Below, piece after piece: positions 12,101 to 23,211 of a DNA stretch of 64,000 nucleotides (positions are counted from its first letter, which is position 1; the number at the start of each line of letters is the position of its first letter). The stretch lies in the NCBI RefSeq assembly GCF_002575655.3, contig NC_053035.3, positions 87,321,322-87,385,321 of the forward strand, given 5' to 3'. Source of the stretch: Aegilops tauschii subsp. strangulata. Taxonomy: Eukaryota > Streptophyta > Magnoliopsida > Poales > Poaceae. The notes beneath the pieces were generated by a model. It was not told where the DNA came from. It made no database searches and saw only the letters and a list, made by a program, of their open reading frames with translations. Position numbers and translations under genes: made by a program.

Positions 12101-13350
12101 AAAACACATGTAGAGCTCATGCTCATAAGATGCACAGAATAAATGATACAAAAATGACAAATCTCCAAGTTCTGATAAGAACCAGAGATTAACAGCAACT
12201 AGCCTCTTCCAACGAAGATTTGGGCATCAAGATGACCTCTAATGAAAATGGTGCAATTTAACACAATGTAGAGCTTTACGAGATGAACAATTTGACATAT
12301 TATACGCGCGAATCAGAGCTACATGCACGACGTTATCGCATCTCGAACAGAGCAAGATACTAAGAATTATTGAGGACTTGGGAGAATTTTTGAGGCGAGA
12401 AAAGTCAACGGGAGGGCGCCCATACCAGATCCTATCGGGTCTCGAGGAGCTCGGGCCGCCGGCGGGAAGAAGAGGAGCCGGCGGTGGCGGGCGGCGCCGG
12501 TGGAGGAGGGGCCCGGAGGGCGGCGGCGGGCGGCGCCGGTGGCCGGAGGGGAGGCCGGCGGCGGGCGGCGGCGGAGGCGGCTGGGCTGGCGGCGGCGGCG
12601 GGCAGGCGCGGAGGCGGGCGCGGGAGGAGACGGGCCGGAGGGCCGGGGACGGGCCGGCGGGCCTCGGCGGCGGCGCTGGTGACGTGGCGCGCTCCGGTTG
12701 GCCGGGCGCGCGGCGGACGTTGTCCGGCCGGAGCGGACGCGTCCGGCGCGGCGCGGAGGGAGAGGGTTAGGGTTTCGTCTGAGATTTCGTTTTTCGGGAT
12801 GCCCACTCATTTATAGGTAGAGGGAGCTAGGAGACTCCAAATGAGGTGCGGTTTTCGCCCACACGATCGTGATCGAACGACCTAGAGCATGGAAGAGAGT
12901 TTGGTGGGCTTTGGGCTGGTTTTGGAGGGGGTTTTTGCTGGACACTCAAATGGACATTGCGGAGGCCCGGTTAACCGTTGGAGTACCAAACGACCTCCGA
13001 ATGGAACGAAACTTGACCGGTAGTCTCCGGGTGGTATATTAAGACCACTTGACAAGCCTCGGTCCATTCCGAGAAAGTTTGACACACGCACACGAAAGAA
13101 AACTAGAGGGGTGCACCGGAGGAGATAGGAGCGCCGGATTGGAAAACGGACAACGGGGAAAAAGCTCGGATGCATGAGACGAACACGTATGCGAATGCAA
13201 TGCACATGATGACATGATAAGAAAAAGCATGACATGACAAAATACAAAACGAAAGACAAAACCCAACAACGGAGGGAAAAACATATCACATAGCCGGAAA
13301 TGGCAAGAGTCGGAGTTACAAATATGGCAAGTTACATGCGGGGTGTTACA
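9192..13350 (-). repeat. 5' LTR of the Tekay chromovirus (complete, about 4.16 kb)
   Basis: Starts TGTAACACCCC at 13350 on the minus strand and ends TGGCA at 9192, next to the PBS. The LTR is unusually long. A very GC-rich segment (12430-12760, CGG-rich) lies downstream of a TATA motif and an AAACCCTAACCC-type leader, so it would be transcribed 5' UTR. Frames of 100-150 residues across this segment are proline/arginine/glycine-rich, exist on both strands and recur identically in the other LTR, so they are not treated as genes. Confidence 0.92.
12810..12815 (-). promoter_or_regulatory. TATA box of the Tekay 5' LTR promoter
   Basis: The minus strand reads CCTATAAATGAGTGG, a good plant TATA box. 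About 40-50 nt downstream is an AAACCCTAACCCTC stretch typical of grass 5' UTRs. The same motif is at 3003-3008 in the 3' LTR. Confidence 0.65.
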
Positions 13351-13462
13351 CATGTATTACGTTTCTGGTTAGTACAATTCTAGCATGAATAATAAACATT
13401 TCTCATGAGAATAAGGAAATAAATAATAACTTTATTATTGCCTCTAGGGCATATTTCCTTCA
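13351..13462 (-). repeat. Terminal 112 bp of an antisense Angela/BARE-type Copia LTR
   Basis: The stretch ends TTGCCTCTAGGGCATATTTCCTTCA, the reverse complement of the start of Angela/BARE/WIS LTRs, and matches 27899-28010 closely. It is cut on the left by the Tekay insertion, so the remainder must lie left of the window. It abuts Maximus-type pol at 13463, implying that this LTR, solo or part of a full element, inserted into that pol gene. ACTAA at 13463-13467 would be one copy of its target duplication. Confidence 0.85.
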
Positions 13463-13945
13463 ACTAACGGCTCGCAAAGAGAGCACCTACCTTCTGTGAT
13501 AGATGAACCAGCACCTGAGGAATCTATCAAGTTCAAGGCTACTGAGGATGTCATTCTTACTGAAGAATCTGCTGAAGAATTCATTCCAGAACGTGAAGAA
13601 CGTCGAGGTGAGGCACCTGAAGAAAATGCTTATCAAATTCTTCGACGACAACCAGGTCATCCTCGCGTTGCAAAAGAAGTGCAAATTGAGAAGATCATCG
13701 ATGACATTGAAGCACCAGGTCCTCTCACCCGCTCAAGAGGTTCATATTTATCTAACTTTTGTGGGCACTTTGCTTTTGTCTCTATCACAGAGCCCGCTAA
13801 GGTAGATGAAGCATTTCTGGAGCCTGAGTGGGTTCAGGCCATGCAAGAAGACTTACATCAGTTCGAGCTCAACAACGTCTGGGAATTGGTCAAACGTCCA
13901 GATCCTCGCAAGCACAATATCATTGGCACAAAGTGGATCTATCGT
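13463..13945 (+). pseudogene. pol: Maximus-type pol: integrase-RT linker and start of RT
   Basis: An open frame reads an acidic linker (EESAEEFIPEREERRGE), then LTRSRGSYLSNFCGHFAF, FLEPEWVQAMQEDLHQFELN, VWELVKRP and NIIGTKWIYR, the standard run into the Copia RT. The frame is broken after KWIYR by the solo LTR at 13946. The remainder continues at 16672 in the same frame once the insertion is discounted. Confidence 0.9.
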
Positions 13946-15654
13946 TGTAGCGACCAGACCTCAAATGGCCTGTGCTGCTGTGCACCAGTGTCATCCCTGG
14001 ATCAGTAATGCTGACACGCACAGTACAAATGGAGGATTTATAACAGAGTAGCAATCACACACTTATTACACCGAATAACTCCGAAGAGTTAAGTATGATA
14101 AACATGGCTTAAGGCCATCTAACAACGATAACAGCGGAAGACTTGGAAGATAAGTGAGTCCATCACTCCAGCGGCATCACTGAGTATAAGACCACGACCT
14201 AAAGCACCTTACTCGTCGTCTGAAAAGTCTGCAACATGAAACGTTGCAGCCCGAAAACGGGTCAGCACATAGGATATGCTGGCAATGTAACGCATAGAGA
14301 ATAATGAACAATGATAATGTTATGCTATATGCATATATGGCTGGTGGAAAGCTCTATGGTTACAGTTTTTGCGAAAAGCCAATTTTATCCTACTTCAAAA
14401 GGAATAAATTTTATTTAACTATCATGGTGGTTGAAACATTGAGAAGGTACCTCCAACTCAATCCCAATTAAGTATCATCATTAACCCAACAAAATTAATT
14501 ACAAGTATCACGGTGATGAGATTCAAATGATAATCCAGGTACTAGATACTCAAGTTGTCCATAACCGGGGACACGGCTAACCATGATTAGTTTGTACACT
14601 CTGCAGAGGTTTGCGCACTTTTCCCCACAAGACTCGATCGCCTCCGCTTGATTCTCGCACTGCATGATGTTTGAGAAACGGATGACCGAGACACAGTCTT
14701 TCAGAAACAATCACTCTTTACTCTGGATGGACCGGTACACCTACTTTCCCCCACATCTGCTAGTCCACCTCTTCAAGAGATCCTGTAACCTACTCAGCTA
14801 TGCTAGAGCCCATAATAGCTTGTGGCTGCACACGGAAGTTTCTAGCATGAATAATCTTATGATCCCTTTAAGCCTGGGTGGCGGACCTTATACAAACAGA
14901 CAACACTGGGTTCTCCAGGTGCCTCAATCCACCTAGATGTGAGTTTTAGTTGCCACCTTAAGTTGAACCATTAATAAGCATCTCACATCTGTCATGGATA
15001 TCACTCAAACCCAATCCACGTCTACGAGCATAGCATGGCAATATAAATAGCAACGTAGAAGTAACTCCCAAGGGTTTGATAAAGTAAAACAGGTAATAGG
15101 TACTACCTCAACTACTTCCCAGTTCCCACAATTTAATTAGATCCTAATCATGCAAGTGTTTGAGGAAAACAGATCTAATGCAATAAAACTGGGTATGAAC
15201 GGGGTATGATCAAAGTGTTACTTGCCTTGCTGATGATCCGCAAAACCTAGCGAGTCGAAGTAACAAGCGACACACTCCAGGTACTCTATCGCAAACAAAC
15301 AAGCATACAATCAGTACTCATCTAATGCACAGGTAAAACTCGAATGAAAGATCCAACCAGAAAGTTCAACTTAAGAACTCCGGTTTGCAAAAAGAATCAA
15401 CTCGAAAGAAGCAACGAAAGTCAAACGGCGAAAGAAAGAAACTTCGTTTGCTAATCTGGATCTAGGTCAAATTTTACTGTAGCAAAAACTTGTTTGAGTA
15501 GGTTAAACGGAAAGAGAATTTCGAGACGAAACTCTAGGCGCTTGAATCGCCTGATTCCGATAAACGAGCGAAAAGTTAAATAGAATCGAAGATTCGATCA
15601 GAAATCGAATCTGAGAAAATAACGAGAAAACTCCGACGAAAAAGAAAAACGGAC

Positions 15655-15735
15655 GAACGGTTAAATAACGGACGTTCATTAATCAGAGAAAACCGACGAA
15701 CGCGTTCGTTAAAACGAACGGTTCGGTGAACGCTC
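15655..15735. repeat. CGTTCG-type palindromes in the solo LTR
   Basis: The stretch is packed with GAACG/CGTTC words, including ACGAACGCGTTCGT, a perfect 14-bp palindrome. Similar words recur at 59935-60015 in the sister LTR. In LTR orientation both clusters lie about 300-400 bp downstream of the TATA motif. Confidence 0.6.
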
Positions 15736-16018
15736 GCAAAATAATAAAACCGAAAAAAACCGATCTAGGGTTTTTTTTAAAACGAAGGGTTTTTTTTAAG
15801 GAAAACCGGCAAAGGTCAACGGCATCGAGCAGTACCTCGTTGGGCTACTCCGGCGAGGGCTCCGGCGGGGCTCCGGCTCGGGCGCGGGGCTCGGGGCTCG
15901 GGGGGGTGCGGCGAGGCGAGGGGCGGCGGCTCCGGCGGCGGCGGCGCGGGCTAGCGGCGGCGGCGCGGCGAGATGCGGGCGGCGGCTCGGGTTGAGGGAG
16001 AGAGAGAGAGGGGGGTTA

Positions 16019-16024
16019 TTTATA
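16019..16024 (-). promoter_or_regulatory. TATA box of the solo LTR (minus strand)
   Basis: The minus strand reads CTATAAATAACCCCCC followed by a CT-rich leader and a GC-rich segment, the same layout as in the sister solo LTR (TATA near 59593). Confidence 0.55.
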
Positions 16025-16671
16025 GGAGGGGGTGCTAGGCTTGGGGAAGGGGGCACCGGCGGCGGCGTACGGCGGCCGGACTCGGGCGGCGGTCCCGTGG
16101 CGCGTTCGGTCTCCAGGAAGGAGACGGGCGCGGGGTTGGGCCGTCGGCTGGGCCTTTGGCCCAGTCGGCGCGCGGCGTTTTTTTTTAAAATAAGTTCCGC
16201 GGAAAATAATTCGTAGAAAAATAAATGAAAGTCAGAAAAATATGAAATAAATTTTCCCCGTCTAGTTAGGAAATCTAGAATAGGGTGAACATTTTTTTGA
16301 ATCAAAATAAATATTTTGAAAACATGCAATATTTTTTTAATGTAATAAAAATTGCAAATAAATTCCAAATAATGATTTTAACATTTTTCCTCCAGTATTT
16401 CAATTGTTTTGGAGAAGTCATGTTTTCTCCTCTCGTTTTATTTTAAAATGAAATATTTTTCCGGAGAGGAAAATAATTAAAACCAAAAATCCTCGTCTTA
16501 TTATTTGATACAAAAATCAAATTTAAAAAAAATACGAGAAAATCCCCAACTCTCTCCGAGGGTCCTTGAGTTGCTTAGGATTTATCGAGGATTTTGTCCA
16601 AATGCAATAAAACATGATATGCAATGATGATCTATGTATAACATACCAAATTGAAAATTTGGGATGTTACA

Positions 16672-18062
16672 ATCGCAACAAGTAAGATGAAAATGGCCTT
16701 GTGGTGAGGAATAAGGCACGACTTGTAGCTCAAGGCTACACACAGGTTGAAGGAACTGATTTCGATGAAACTTTTGCACCTGTTGCTAGACTTGAGGCTA
16801 TTCACATATTACTTGCCTATTCTAACCATCATGATATCACTCTATATCAAATGGATGTGAGAAGTGCATTCCTCGATGGTAAGCTTGAGGAAGAGGTATA
16901 TGTTGCTCAACCCCCAGGTTTTGAAGATCCAAAGCATCCCGACAAAGTCTTCAGACTCAATAAGGCCCTCTATGGCCTCAAGCAGGCCCCTCGGGCACGG
17001 CATGATACTTTGAAGGAATTCCTCATGAAGAAAGGCTTCAAACCCGGTTCACTTGATCCTACTCTTTTCACTAAATCTTATGATGGTGAATCGTTTGTGT
17101 GCCAAATATATGTTGATGATATTATCTTTGGCTGTACTGACCAACGTTACACTGACAAATTTCGTTATATGATGAGAGAGGAATATGAAATGTCTATGAT
17201 GGGAGAATTGAAATTCTTCTTAGGTCTTCAAATTCGTCAACAGCGCAATGGCATATTCATATCTCAGGAGAAATACCTCAAGGATGTACTGAGGAAATTC
17301 GGCATGCAAGATTGCAAATGCGTCAAAATTCCAATGCCCACAAATGGCCATCTATGCACTGATGAAAATGGTATTGACTTCGATCAAAAGGTATACCGCT
17401 CCATGATTGGTTCTTTATTGTACTTATGTGCATCTAGGCCAGATATTATGCTTAGTGTTTGCATGTGTGCCCGATTTCAAGCTACACCGAAGGAATCACA
17501 CCATAAGGCTGTGAAGCATATTCTTTGATATCTAGCTCACACACCAACACTTGGATTATGGTACCCCAAGGGCTCGGCTTTTGATCTCATTGGATATTCT
17601 GACTCTGACTATGCTGGTGATCGTTTGGACCGCAAGTCAACATCTGGTACATGTCATTTCCTCGGACGATCTTCGGTCTGTTGGTCCTCGAAGAAACAAA
17701 ACTGCGTATCACTGTCTACTGCTGAAGCTGAGTACATTGCTGCCGGTTCTTGCTGTGCTCAATTGCTGTGGATGAAGCAAACTCTCAAGGACTATGGCGT
17801 CAACGTGAAGAATGTGCCTCTCTTCTGTGACAATGAGAGTGCCATCAAGATTGCTCACAACCCAGTTCAGCACTCGAAGACAAAGCACATTCAGATTCGT
17901 CATCATTTTCTTCATGATCATGTGTTGAAGGGCGACATTTCTATTGAGCATGTGAAGACTGAAGAACAGCTAGCCGATATCTTCACAAAGCCCTCGGATG
18001 AGAAGAGATTTAGCAAGTTGCGGTGTGAGCTAAATATCCTAGAATCTTCGAATGTTCTTTGA
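16672..18062 (+). pseudogene. pol: Maximus-type pol: reverse transcriptase and RNase H
   Basis: C-terminal part of the Copia polyprotein. In the frame from 16701 the RT motifs are [17 protein letters not shown] (residues about 51-67), ALYGLKQAP (89-97) and the catalytic YVDD (137-140). RNase H follows with DYAGDRLDRKSTSGTC, STAEAEYIAA, FCDNESAI and the terminal EQLADIFTKP. Two in-frame stops interrupt an otherwise single frame: TAA at 16683-16685 (where NKQDENG is expected) and TGA at 17526-17528 (where HILRYL is expected), both single C-to-T changes. The stop codon is at 18060-18062. Confidence 0.93.
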
Positions 18063-18372
18063 AAAGGACACTCATCCTAACACTTATGCAAAATTGATGA
18101 CTTAGATGTGCAACACATGAAGAAACGTTTTTCTTCAATCAATGAAGACTAACAATCTAAGTGTGAAGAAATTAACGAAGAATTTGATTCTCAGAACCCT
18201 ACGACAATTGTACACGGTGTCTGAAATCATCATTCTTATACGGTGGGTCACGGCACCACCAAAAGTTGAAAATCTTCAATTTGAGTTTTTCCTCGGTTTT
18301 TGAAATTCCTCAGTTGTTCATGTTCTTCAACTTTGCATTGTCTTCACTGTTTCCGTCATTTTTCTTCATTGG

Positions 18373-18407
<35 letters not shown>

Positions 18408-18781
18408 TTTATGTCCTCTACAGCATTCACTTACTCCTATTTCTTCAAGTTGCTTATTCTGCTAAGTGAATGTGATCGGACCCTTCCCCCTCTATGCTGA
18501 ACTCAACCCAATCTATTCACAAATTCTTCATGTGCGTTCTATTTGAAACTCGTTCAAAATCTTCACTGTGTCCTTGTCAGCTGAAGAATTTGCGAACGCA
18601 ACATTAAAACTTATCTTATCCAAAATTTTCGTTTTTCCGCTCAAACCGTTCTGCATCCCATGAAAACACTTATCTATTCACCCACGATCTCACACGATCT
18701 CCACTTCTCAGTACGTGGGTGACACATGTCAAGCGAATGAGAAGGGTCAGGGGCATGTTCATCCAATTTCTTCGGGCGAAC
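18063..18781 (+). other. Maximus-type spacer between pol and ORF3
   Basis: About 0.7 kb without coding signal, rich in TTCTTCA/CTTCAA words as elsewhere in this element's 3' half. It contains a (TA)n run at 18374-18404. It precedes a TATA motif at 18798. Confidence 0.6.
18374..18404. repeat. (TA)n microsatellite
   Basis: About fifteen uninterrupted TA units within the pol-ORF3 spacer of the Maximus-type element. Confidence 0.9.
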
Positions 18782-18797
18782 AGTTTTTCACCGTGGC

Positions 18798-18805
18798 TAT
18801 AAATA
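18798..18805 (+). promoter_or_regulatory. Candidate internal promoter (TATA box) for ORF3
   Basis: GGCTATAAATACCCC resembles a strong grass TATA box and is almost the same as the LTR's own TATA context (24404-24411). It is followed by a CT-rich stretch, TCTCAAACCCTAGCGCCGCC (a typical grass 5' UTR) and a GC-rich leader before the ATG at 18982. The context looks like a cellular gene promoter inside the retrotransposon. Transcription start is not demonstrated. Confidence 0.5.
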
Positions 18806-18981
18806 CCCCTCCCTTCCTCACTTCTCTTTTACTCCGCTCAACCTCACGCCAGCTCGAGCTTCTCAAACCCTAGCGCCGCCGCTACTTCATCATCGCCGGT
18901 GAGGAAGAGCTTCAGTGCCTTGACCTCGTCGCCGCCGTACTCGCGCCGGCCGGAGATTTCTTCACTCCGCCGCCGCCGTAG

Positions 18982-21900
18982 ATGTCTTCCTCTACCGAGT
19001 TAGGGCGTGGAAGATCTGAACTGACGAACTTCACATCTACACCTCTCAGTTCGTCGTGTTCTTCGTCCAGGGTAATTAGAAGTTACTTTTACTGCCCTCT
19101 TTGATTCAAATGATTACTACAAAATCTTCAAAAGTGTTTTTCTTCAAATCTTCACACACTAAACACCTCACATCTCATCTGTTCTTGATTCGTTTCTCTA
19201 AGCAACAATTTTTCTTCAAGATTCCTCAATTGTGTGGATCTTTGATCTATACAACTCTGGAACCTAAGACAAAAACGCTTAGTGAAATTCTTCAAGACTC
19301 ATCTGGTCAAATTCCTCAAACTTGTTCTTTTTGAAAAACCTCTGAGAACGCATATGACCTCTCCAAATTCCTCGCAACTATACTCTGTTCACAGGTACTC
19401 ATGTCCGCTGCTGAATCACTAGGTTCTCATCAACTTAACTCATTTGCAGCGTTCCTCGAAGAAAAGTTGCATACATCTTCAGAGAATTCCATTGTTCAAA
19501 TTCCTCATCTGAAGAAAATGGCTGATGGTAAGAAGCCACAGAAGGGAGGAAAGAGGCCTGAAATCAACACTGCCTTTGAGATCCCTGATGACATATATAA
19601 GGATTACTCCACTCCGGATGAGGCCAAGTTTGGAAAAGAGGACAAAAATCAGTGCAAGGTGCGCATCTAGAGGATAGAAAGGAGATGGGCAAGAGATTGG
19701 AGGGAGTATAGGTATGTTACTCCCAAATACATGAAGAAATTCGCTCTAAATCCTCCATGCCCAAGACCTCCATTGGCACCTGGCCAAGAAGCGGATCCCA
19801 CCAGCCTCAAACGCGGTGAGGATTATCCCGATGAATGGGCCAAGCGCCAGGCCAAGTTGGCCAGACAAGCAAGAGAAGCAGTGAGGAAATTCAACGAAGA
19901 CTCTACTACTGCTGCTGCTGAGGCCTCTGCTGTCAAGCCGAAGAAGGCCATGGCAAAGAAGCCTGCTTATAAGCCAAGTGCTTCATCTTCAATGCCCTCA
20001 CGGCCAGAATCTTCAAAGCCCTCACGGCCAACTCCTCAAGCTGCTCCCGCTCCAAAATCTTCAACTCCTCCGCCAAAGTTATCGGCTGCTCCGACAAAAT
20101 CCTCAGCACCTGTGCATCTTGCCACGTGCCAAAGGACGACAGGCATCTCTATTGCCTCAGGAGCTTCTGCTAGTTCCTCAGCTGCACCAAATTCTTCAAC
20201 GGGACCCTCTCTGCTGAAGACAAAGGCCACTGCTGGACGAGGTTCTCGCCCAAGTCCTCACAAGAAGCAGGTCTCCTTCCAAGTGTTGTTTGATGAAGAC
20301 GAAGCTGATGATGATGAACTTGCAGAAATCATCAAAGATAGGCAGGTCAAGGCCGCTAGAGCCAAGGGCACGAATGTGCCTCTGCTTTTGGATCCAAAGT
20401 TGATCCTCGACTACATTGATCTCTGGCACAAGGACCCCAACACTCTATGCCTGATTTCAAGCTGACTCCTGGCCAAAGTCATATGCTGACTGCCTTCATC
20501 CAAGAAGAAAAATGGAAATATGAGAAGGCCAGGCAGCTCAAGAAAGCACAATACAGGAAGGAGTGCTTCCTGAAGAAAAACATTGTCTCTATGACAACTG
20601 AAGAACTTGTCACAATTCAATATGAGATCAAGAAACTCAGTGATGAATTTGACGTATACCGTGCTGACTGGCTTGGAGCCAAAGTTAGATTTGTGAAATT
20701 GACTGATAAATTCACCTCCAATGTTGCAGCCCCAACGCGACAAGAAAATCCTCAGGCTGAAGCATCTGCTCAGCCTACTGAAGAAAATGCCAGCACCGCT
20801 GATGACAATCAGGCTACTGAAGAAAATGTGAGTTCCAGGGCTGATGACTGCATTCCAGCTGCTGAAGATGTTATAAGGGCAACCTCTAGCGTTGTGGATG
20901 AAGAACAAGCCATGCCATCTGAAGGTTCAGTTGATGTGCCTGAAGAAACTAAAATTGCCAGGGCATCCACTAGTGGTGCGCCTGAAGAAAATGAAGAAGT
21001 CAGGGCAACTGCATCAGTTGTGCCTGAAGAAATTCAACCAAATTCCTCTGCTCCTCCTGCGCCTACCCCAACTCTGATCCTTCCATCTGCATCAGATGTG
21101 AAGAAGACCAAGGCTGCAGAGCGTGCAGCAGTGAAGAAAAGGAAGGCATCCACTTCATCAGATTCTTCAGCCCCGAAGAAGATGAAGCCTTTGACCAGCT
21201 CGTTTGCAAACCCCATTGATGTTGTTCCTATCTCAACCATGCCATCAAAGGACCTTGTTCCTTATGATGAATAATATGTGATTCCTAGCGAATCCGATGA
21301 AGAAAATCCTTCTGCTGCTTTGTCAGAGCAGTTGGATGAAGAAATTGAAGTGGATGCAATCCCTTCAACTCGAGTTGTTTCCTCGCCTATGCCTCAGTTT
21401 ACTCCTGAAGAGGCCGGCGTCGAAGAAATGGAAGATGAGGATGTGGACATTGGCTATACCACACCTGTGCTAAATGATGACTTTTGGGAAAGTCAGCACC
21501 CCAAGTCTCCACTGTTCACACCGTTGCAACAAATTCCTCAGTCCCCAGTTACTACAGTACAAATGGGCTCTGATGAACCACATGCCACACCGTCTGTCCA
21601 TGAAGAAATTCCAGCCACTAGTGCTGAAGAAAATAAAAATGAAAATGAAGAATTGAAGACCCAGGCTGTCACTGAAGAAGAAGCTGAAATTCCTCAGCCT
21701 GTGCAACCTGAGATTGTGATTCCTGAGGTGATAATGCAATTGACTAACACTCCTCAGCCCAAGCCAAAGGATCCATTCTCAAAGAAGCAAAAATTCAAGG
21801 CTGATGATTTCTTCGGCGAGCACGTGTTCTTCACTGACTACAATCCCTATGATTCTGCTCGTCTTAGAAGGAAGCGCTTCTGGACCGCTAGCCAGGCCAA

Positions 21901-23211
21901 CTTCTATTCTTCACTGCTCTTCAACAAGGACAAAGTCTTCGACCACGAGCATATTCCTCATGTGGACACGGAATCACTGCCATGCTTCACACCTGTCCTC
22001 AGTGTGCTTCATGACACAGGCCTCCTCAACTTTTGCACAGACATAGTTGATTGGAATGAAGAACTCATTCTTCAATTCTACGCAACACTGCACATCATAG
22101 GAGATGCTGACGATGTGAACTCCTGGGTTTTGGACTGGATGACCGAAAACACTCACTACAAAGCACCGGCCTCTGAATTACTTCACGCCCTGCCCATTAG
22201 TCCTCCACCTGAAGGAGCCCGTTGCCTGTACAAGAGCCTGAGCTCACTGCTCATTATATGCAAGTTCTTATGAACCCTCTGAAACCCGGTCAAGCCTCAA
22301 GGACCAAATTCCTCGTGAAGGAATTGCAGTATGTACCAAGGACATTCTATCGCATTCTGACGAAGACTATGAGTCCAATCAAAGGCCACGACTCCTCTGA
22401 TGAGGAAATTGTTGGCATCATGAAGAATCTGGTATTCAACATCATTCATGGCATACCCGTCAACTATCATGATTTCTTCATGAGGACTCTGGCAAATGTT
22501 GCACTTTCACCGTTTGAGCTAAAGCCTTATGCACCTTGGATTATGAGATTCCTCGGGACAAGGTCTTCACTCAACTACAAGGCTGATTTTCAGAATCACC
22601 TCAGCTACTTGCCCCCGATTGAAATCCTCAAGCGGACCTATTCCTCAGCTGATGAAAAGGGCAAGGCACCAGCTGTTATTGATGAAGGCATTCGTCCATT
22701 GGATGGTCAGTTTTGCAAAGCTGCATCTTATTCCACCAATGATGACTCTGCCACTCATGATTCTGCTGCCCATGCATCCAAGCCAAATCCTCAAGCCACT
22801 GCTCCTCGTGTGATGACTGACCGTGAGCTTCTGCTTAGTCTTCACCAGAAGGTGGATCGAAACCATAAATGGGTTAAGCGTCAGTTTGGTTCAATTCTTC
22901 ACAACATGACTGCTACACACAATGCAGTGAAGAAAAACCATTACTACCTCCATGAGGCCTTCGATCGCACCTGGGCTATTCTGTCACATGTTTATGGTGA
23001 AGAAGATCTGAAGAAAATGGGTCTCAAGGAAGATTTTGACTGGTCTGCACCTCCACCACAGAAATACAAGAAGGTCAAGGTTCTTTCCTTGGTGGCCAGC
23101 TCATATTCTTCATCGCGTGAAACCGACGAGCATGAAGACTTGGACGACATTGCGGCAGGCCCTACATCAACAAAGGACCCCAACAACGCTGGCGCTCCTT
23201 CATCAACTTGA
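18982..23211 (+). pseudogene. Accessory ORF3 (env-position gene) of the Maximus-type element, decayed
   Basis: Long gene after pol, roughly 1,300 codons. A predicted first exon 18982-19071 (MSSSTELGRGRSELTNF...) splices in frame to exon 2 at 19395, whose open frame starts VLMSAAESLGSHQLN. The N-terminal half is charged and S/P/A-rich (lysine-rich start, PKSSTPPPK-type linker). A likely coiled coil follows (EELVTIQYEIKKLSDEF), then long acidic EEN repeats. The C-terminal half has KRFWTASQANFYSS, a WNEELILQFYATLH block and a FYRILTKTM segment that resemble the 'putative plant transposon protein' domain. No transmembrane stretch or signal peptide is obvious. Breaks: TAG 19668-19670, a frameshift near 20450, TAA 21272-21274 and a frameshift near 22230. 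Function unknown; it occupies the position of the env-like ORF of SIRE elements. Confidence 0.7.
19072..19394 (+). other. Predicted intron in ORF3 of the Maximus-type element
   Basis: Donor AGG|GTAATT at 19072 and acceptor TTCACAG at 19394 leave a 90-nt first exon of whole codons joined in frame to exon 2. The interval is T-rich and contains stops in the gene's frame. This is a prediction from consensus sites and frame only. Confidence 0.45.

Larger units (their letters stand above)
1..13350 (-). mobile_element. Tekay/Del-clade Ty3-gypsy chromovirus, nearly complete (3' LTR cut by window edge)
   Basis: Autonomous-type LTR retrotransposon on the minus strand. The 3' LTR (1-3543) and 5' LTR (9192-13350) are near-identical direct repeats offset by about 9807-9809 bp. 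Between them lie gag and pol in the order gag, protease, RT, RNase H, integrase, chromodomain. The C-terminal chromodomain-like tail and the integrase place it in the plant chromoviruses, most likely the Tekay/Del clade. The LTR starts TGTAACACCCC and ends in TGGCA on the minus strand. The right flank is CATGT at 13351-13355; the left flank lies outside the window, so the target duplication cannot be tested. It sits inside an Angela-type LTR (13351-13462). LTR divergence is only about 0.4 percent by eye, so insertion is recent, yet pol already carries a frameshift and two stops. Confidence 0.93.
13946..16671 (-). mobile_element. Solo LTR of a Ty3-gypsy-like family inserted in pol
   Basis: On the minus strand it runs TGTAACATCCC to GGTCGCTACA, 2726 bp, with no internal coding region. 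The flanks are ATCGT (13941-13945) and ATCGC (16672-16676), a 5-bp target duplication with one substitution; the flanking Copia reading frame confirms the site. The second member at 58658-61833 shares both ends and the CAGCAT...GATCCAGGGATGACAC block near the 3' end. A TATA motif lies at 16019-16024. Solo LTRs arise by LTR-LTR recombination of a full element. Confidence 0.9.

Noticed and set aside
13351..13462. This LTR end as the 3' LTR of the Angela element at 25205-28010
   Set aside because: The sequence after it is Maximus pol, not the Angela polypurine tract and 3' pol; a separate LTR inserted in pol is simpler. Recombination is not fully excluded.
18982..23211. Endogenous virus-like envelope gene
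   Set aside because: No signal peptide, membrane segment or glycoprotein-like cysteine pattern is visible; only the position after pol suggests env.
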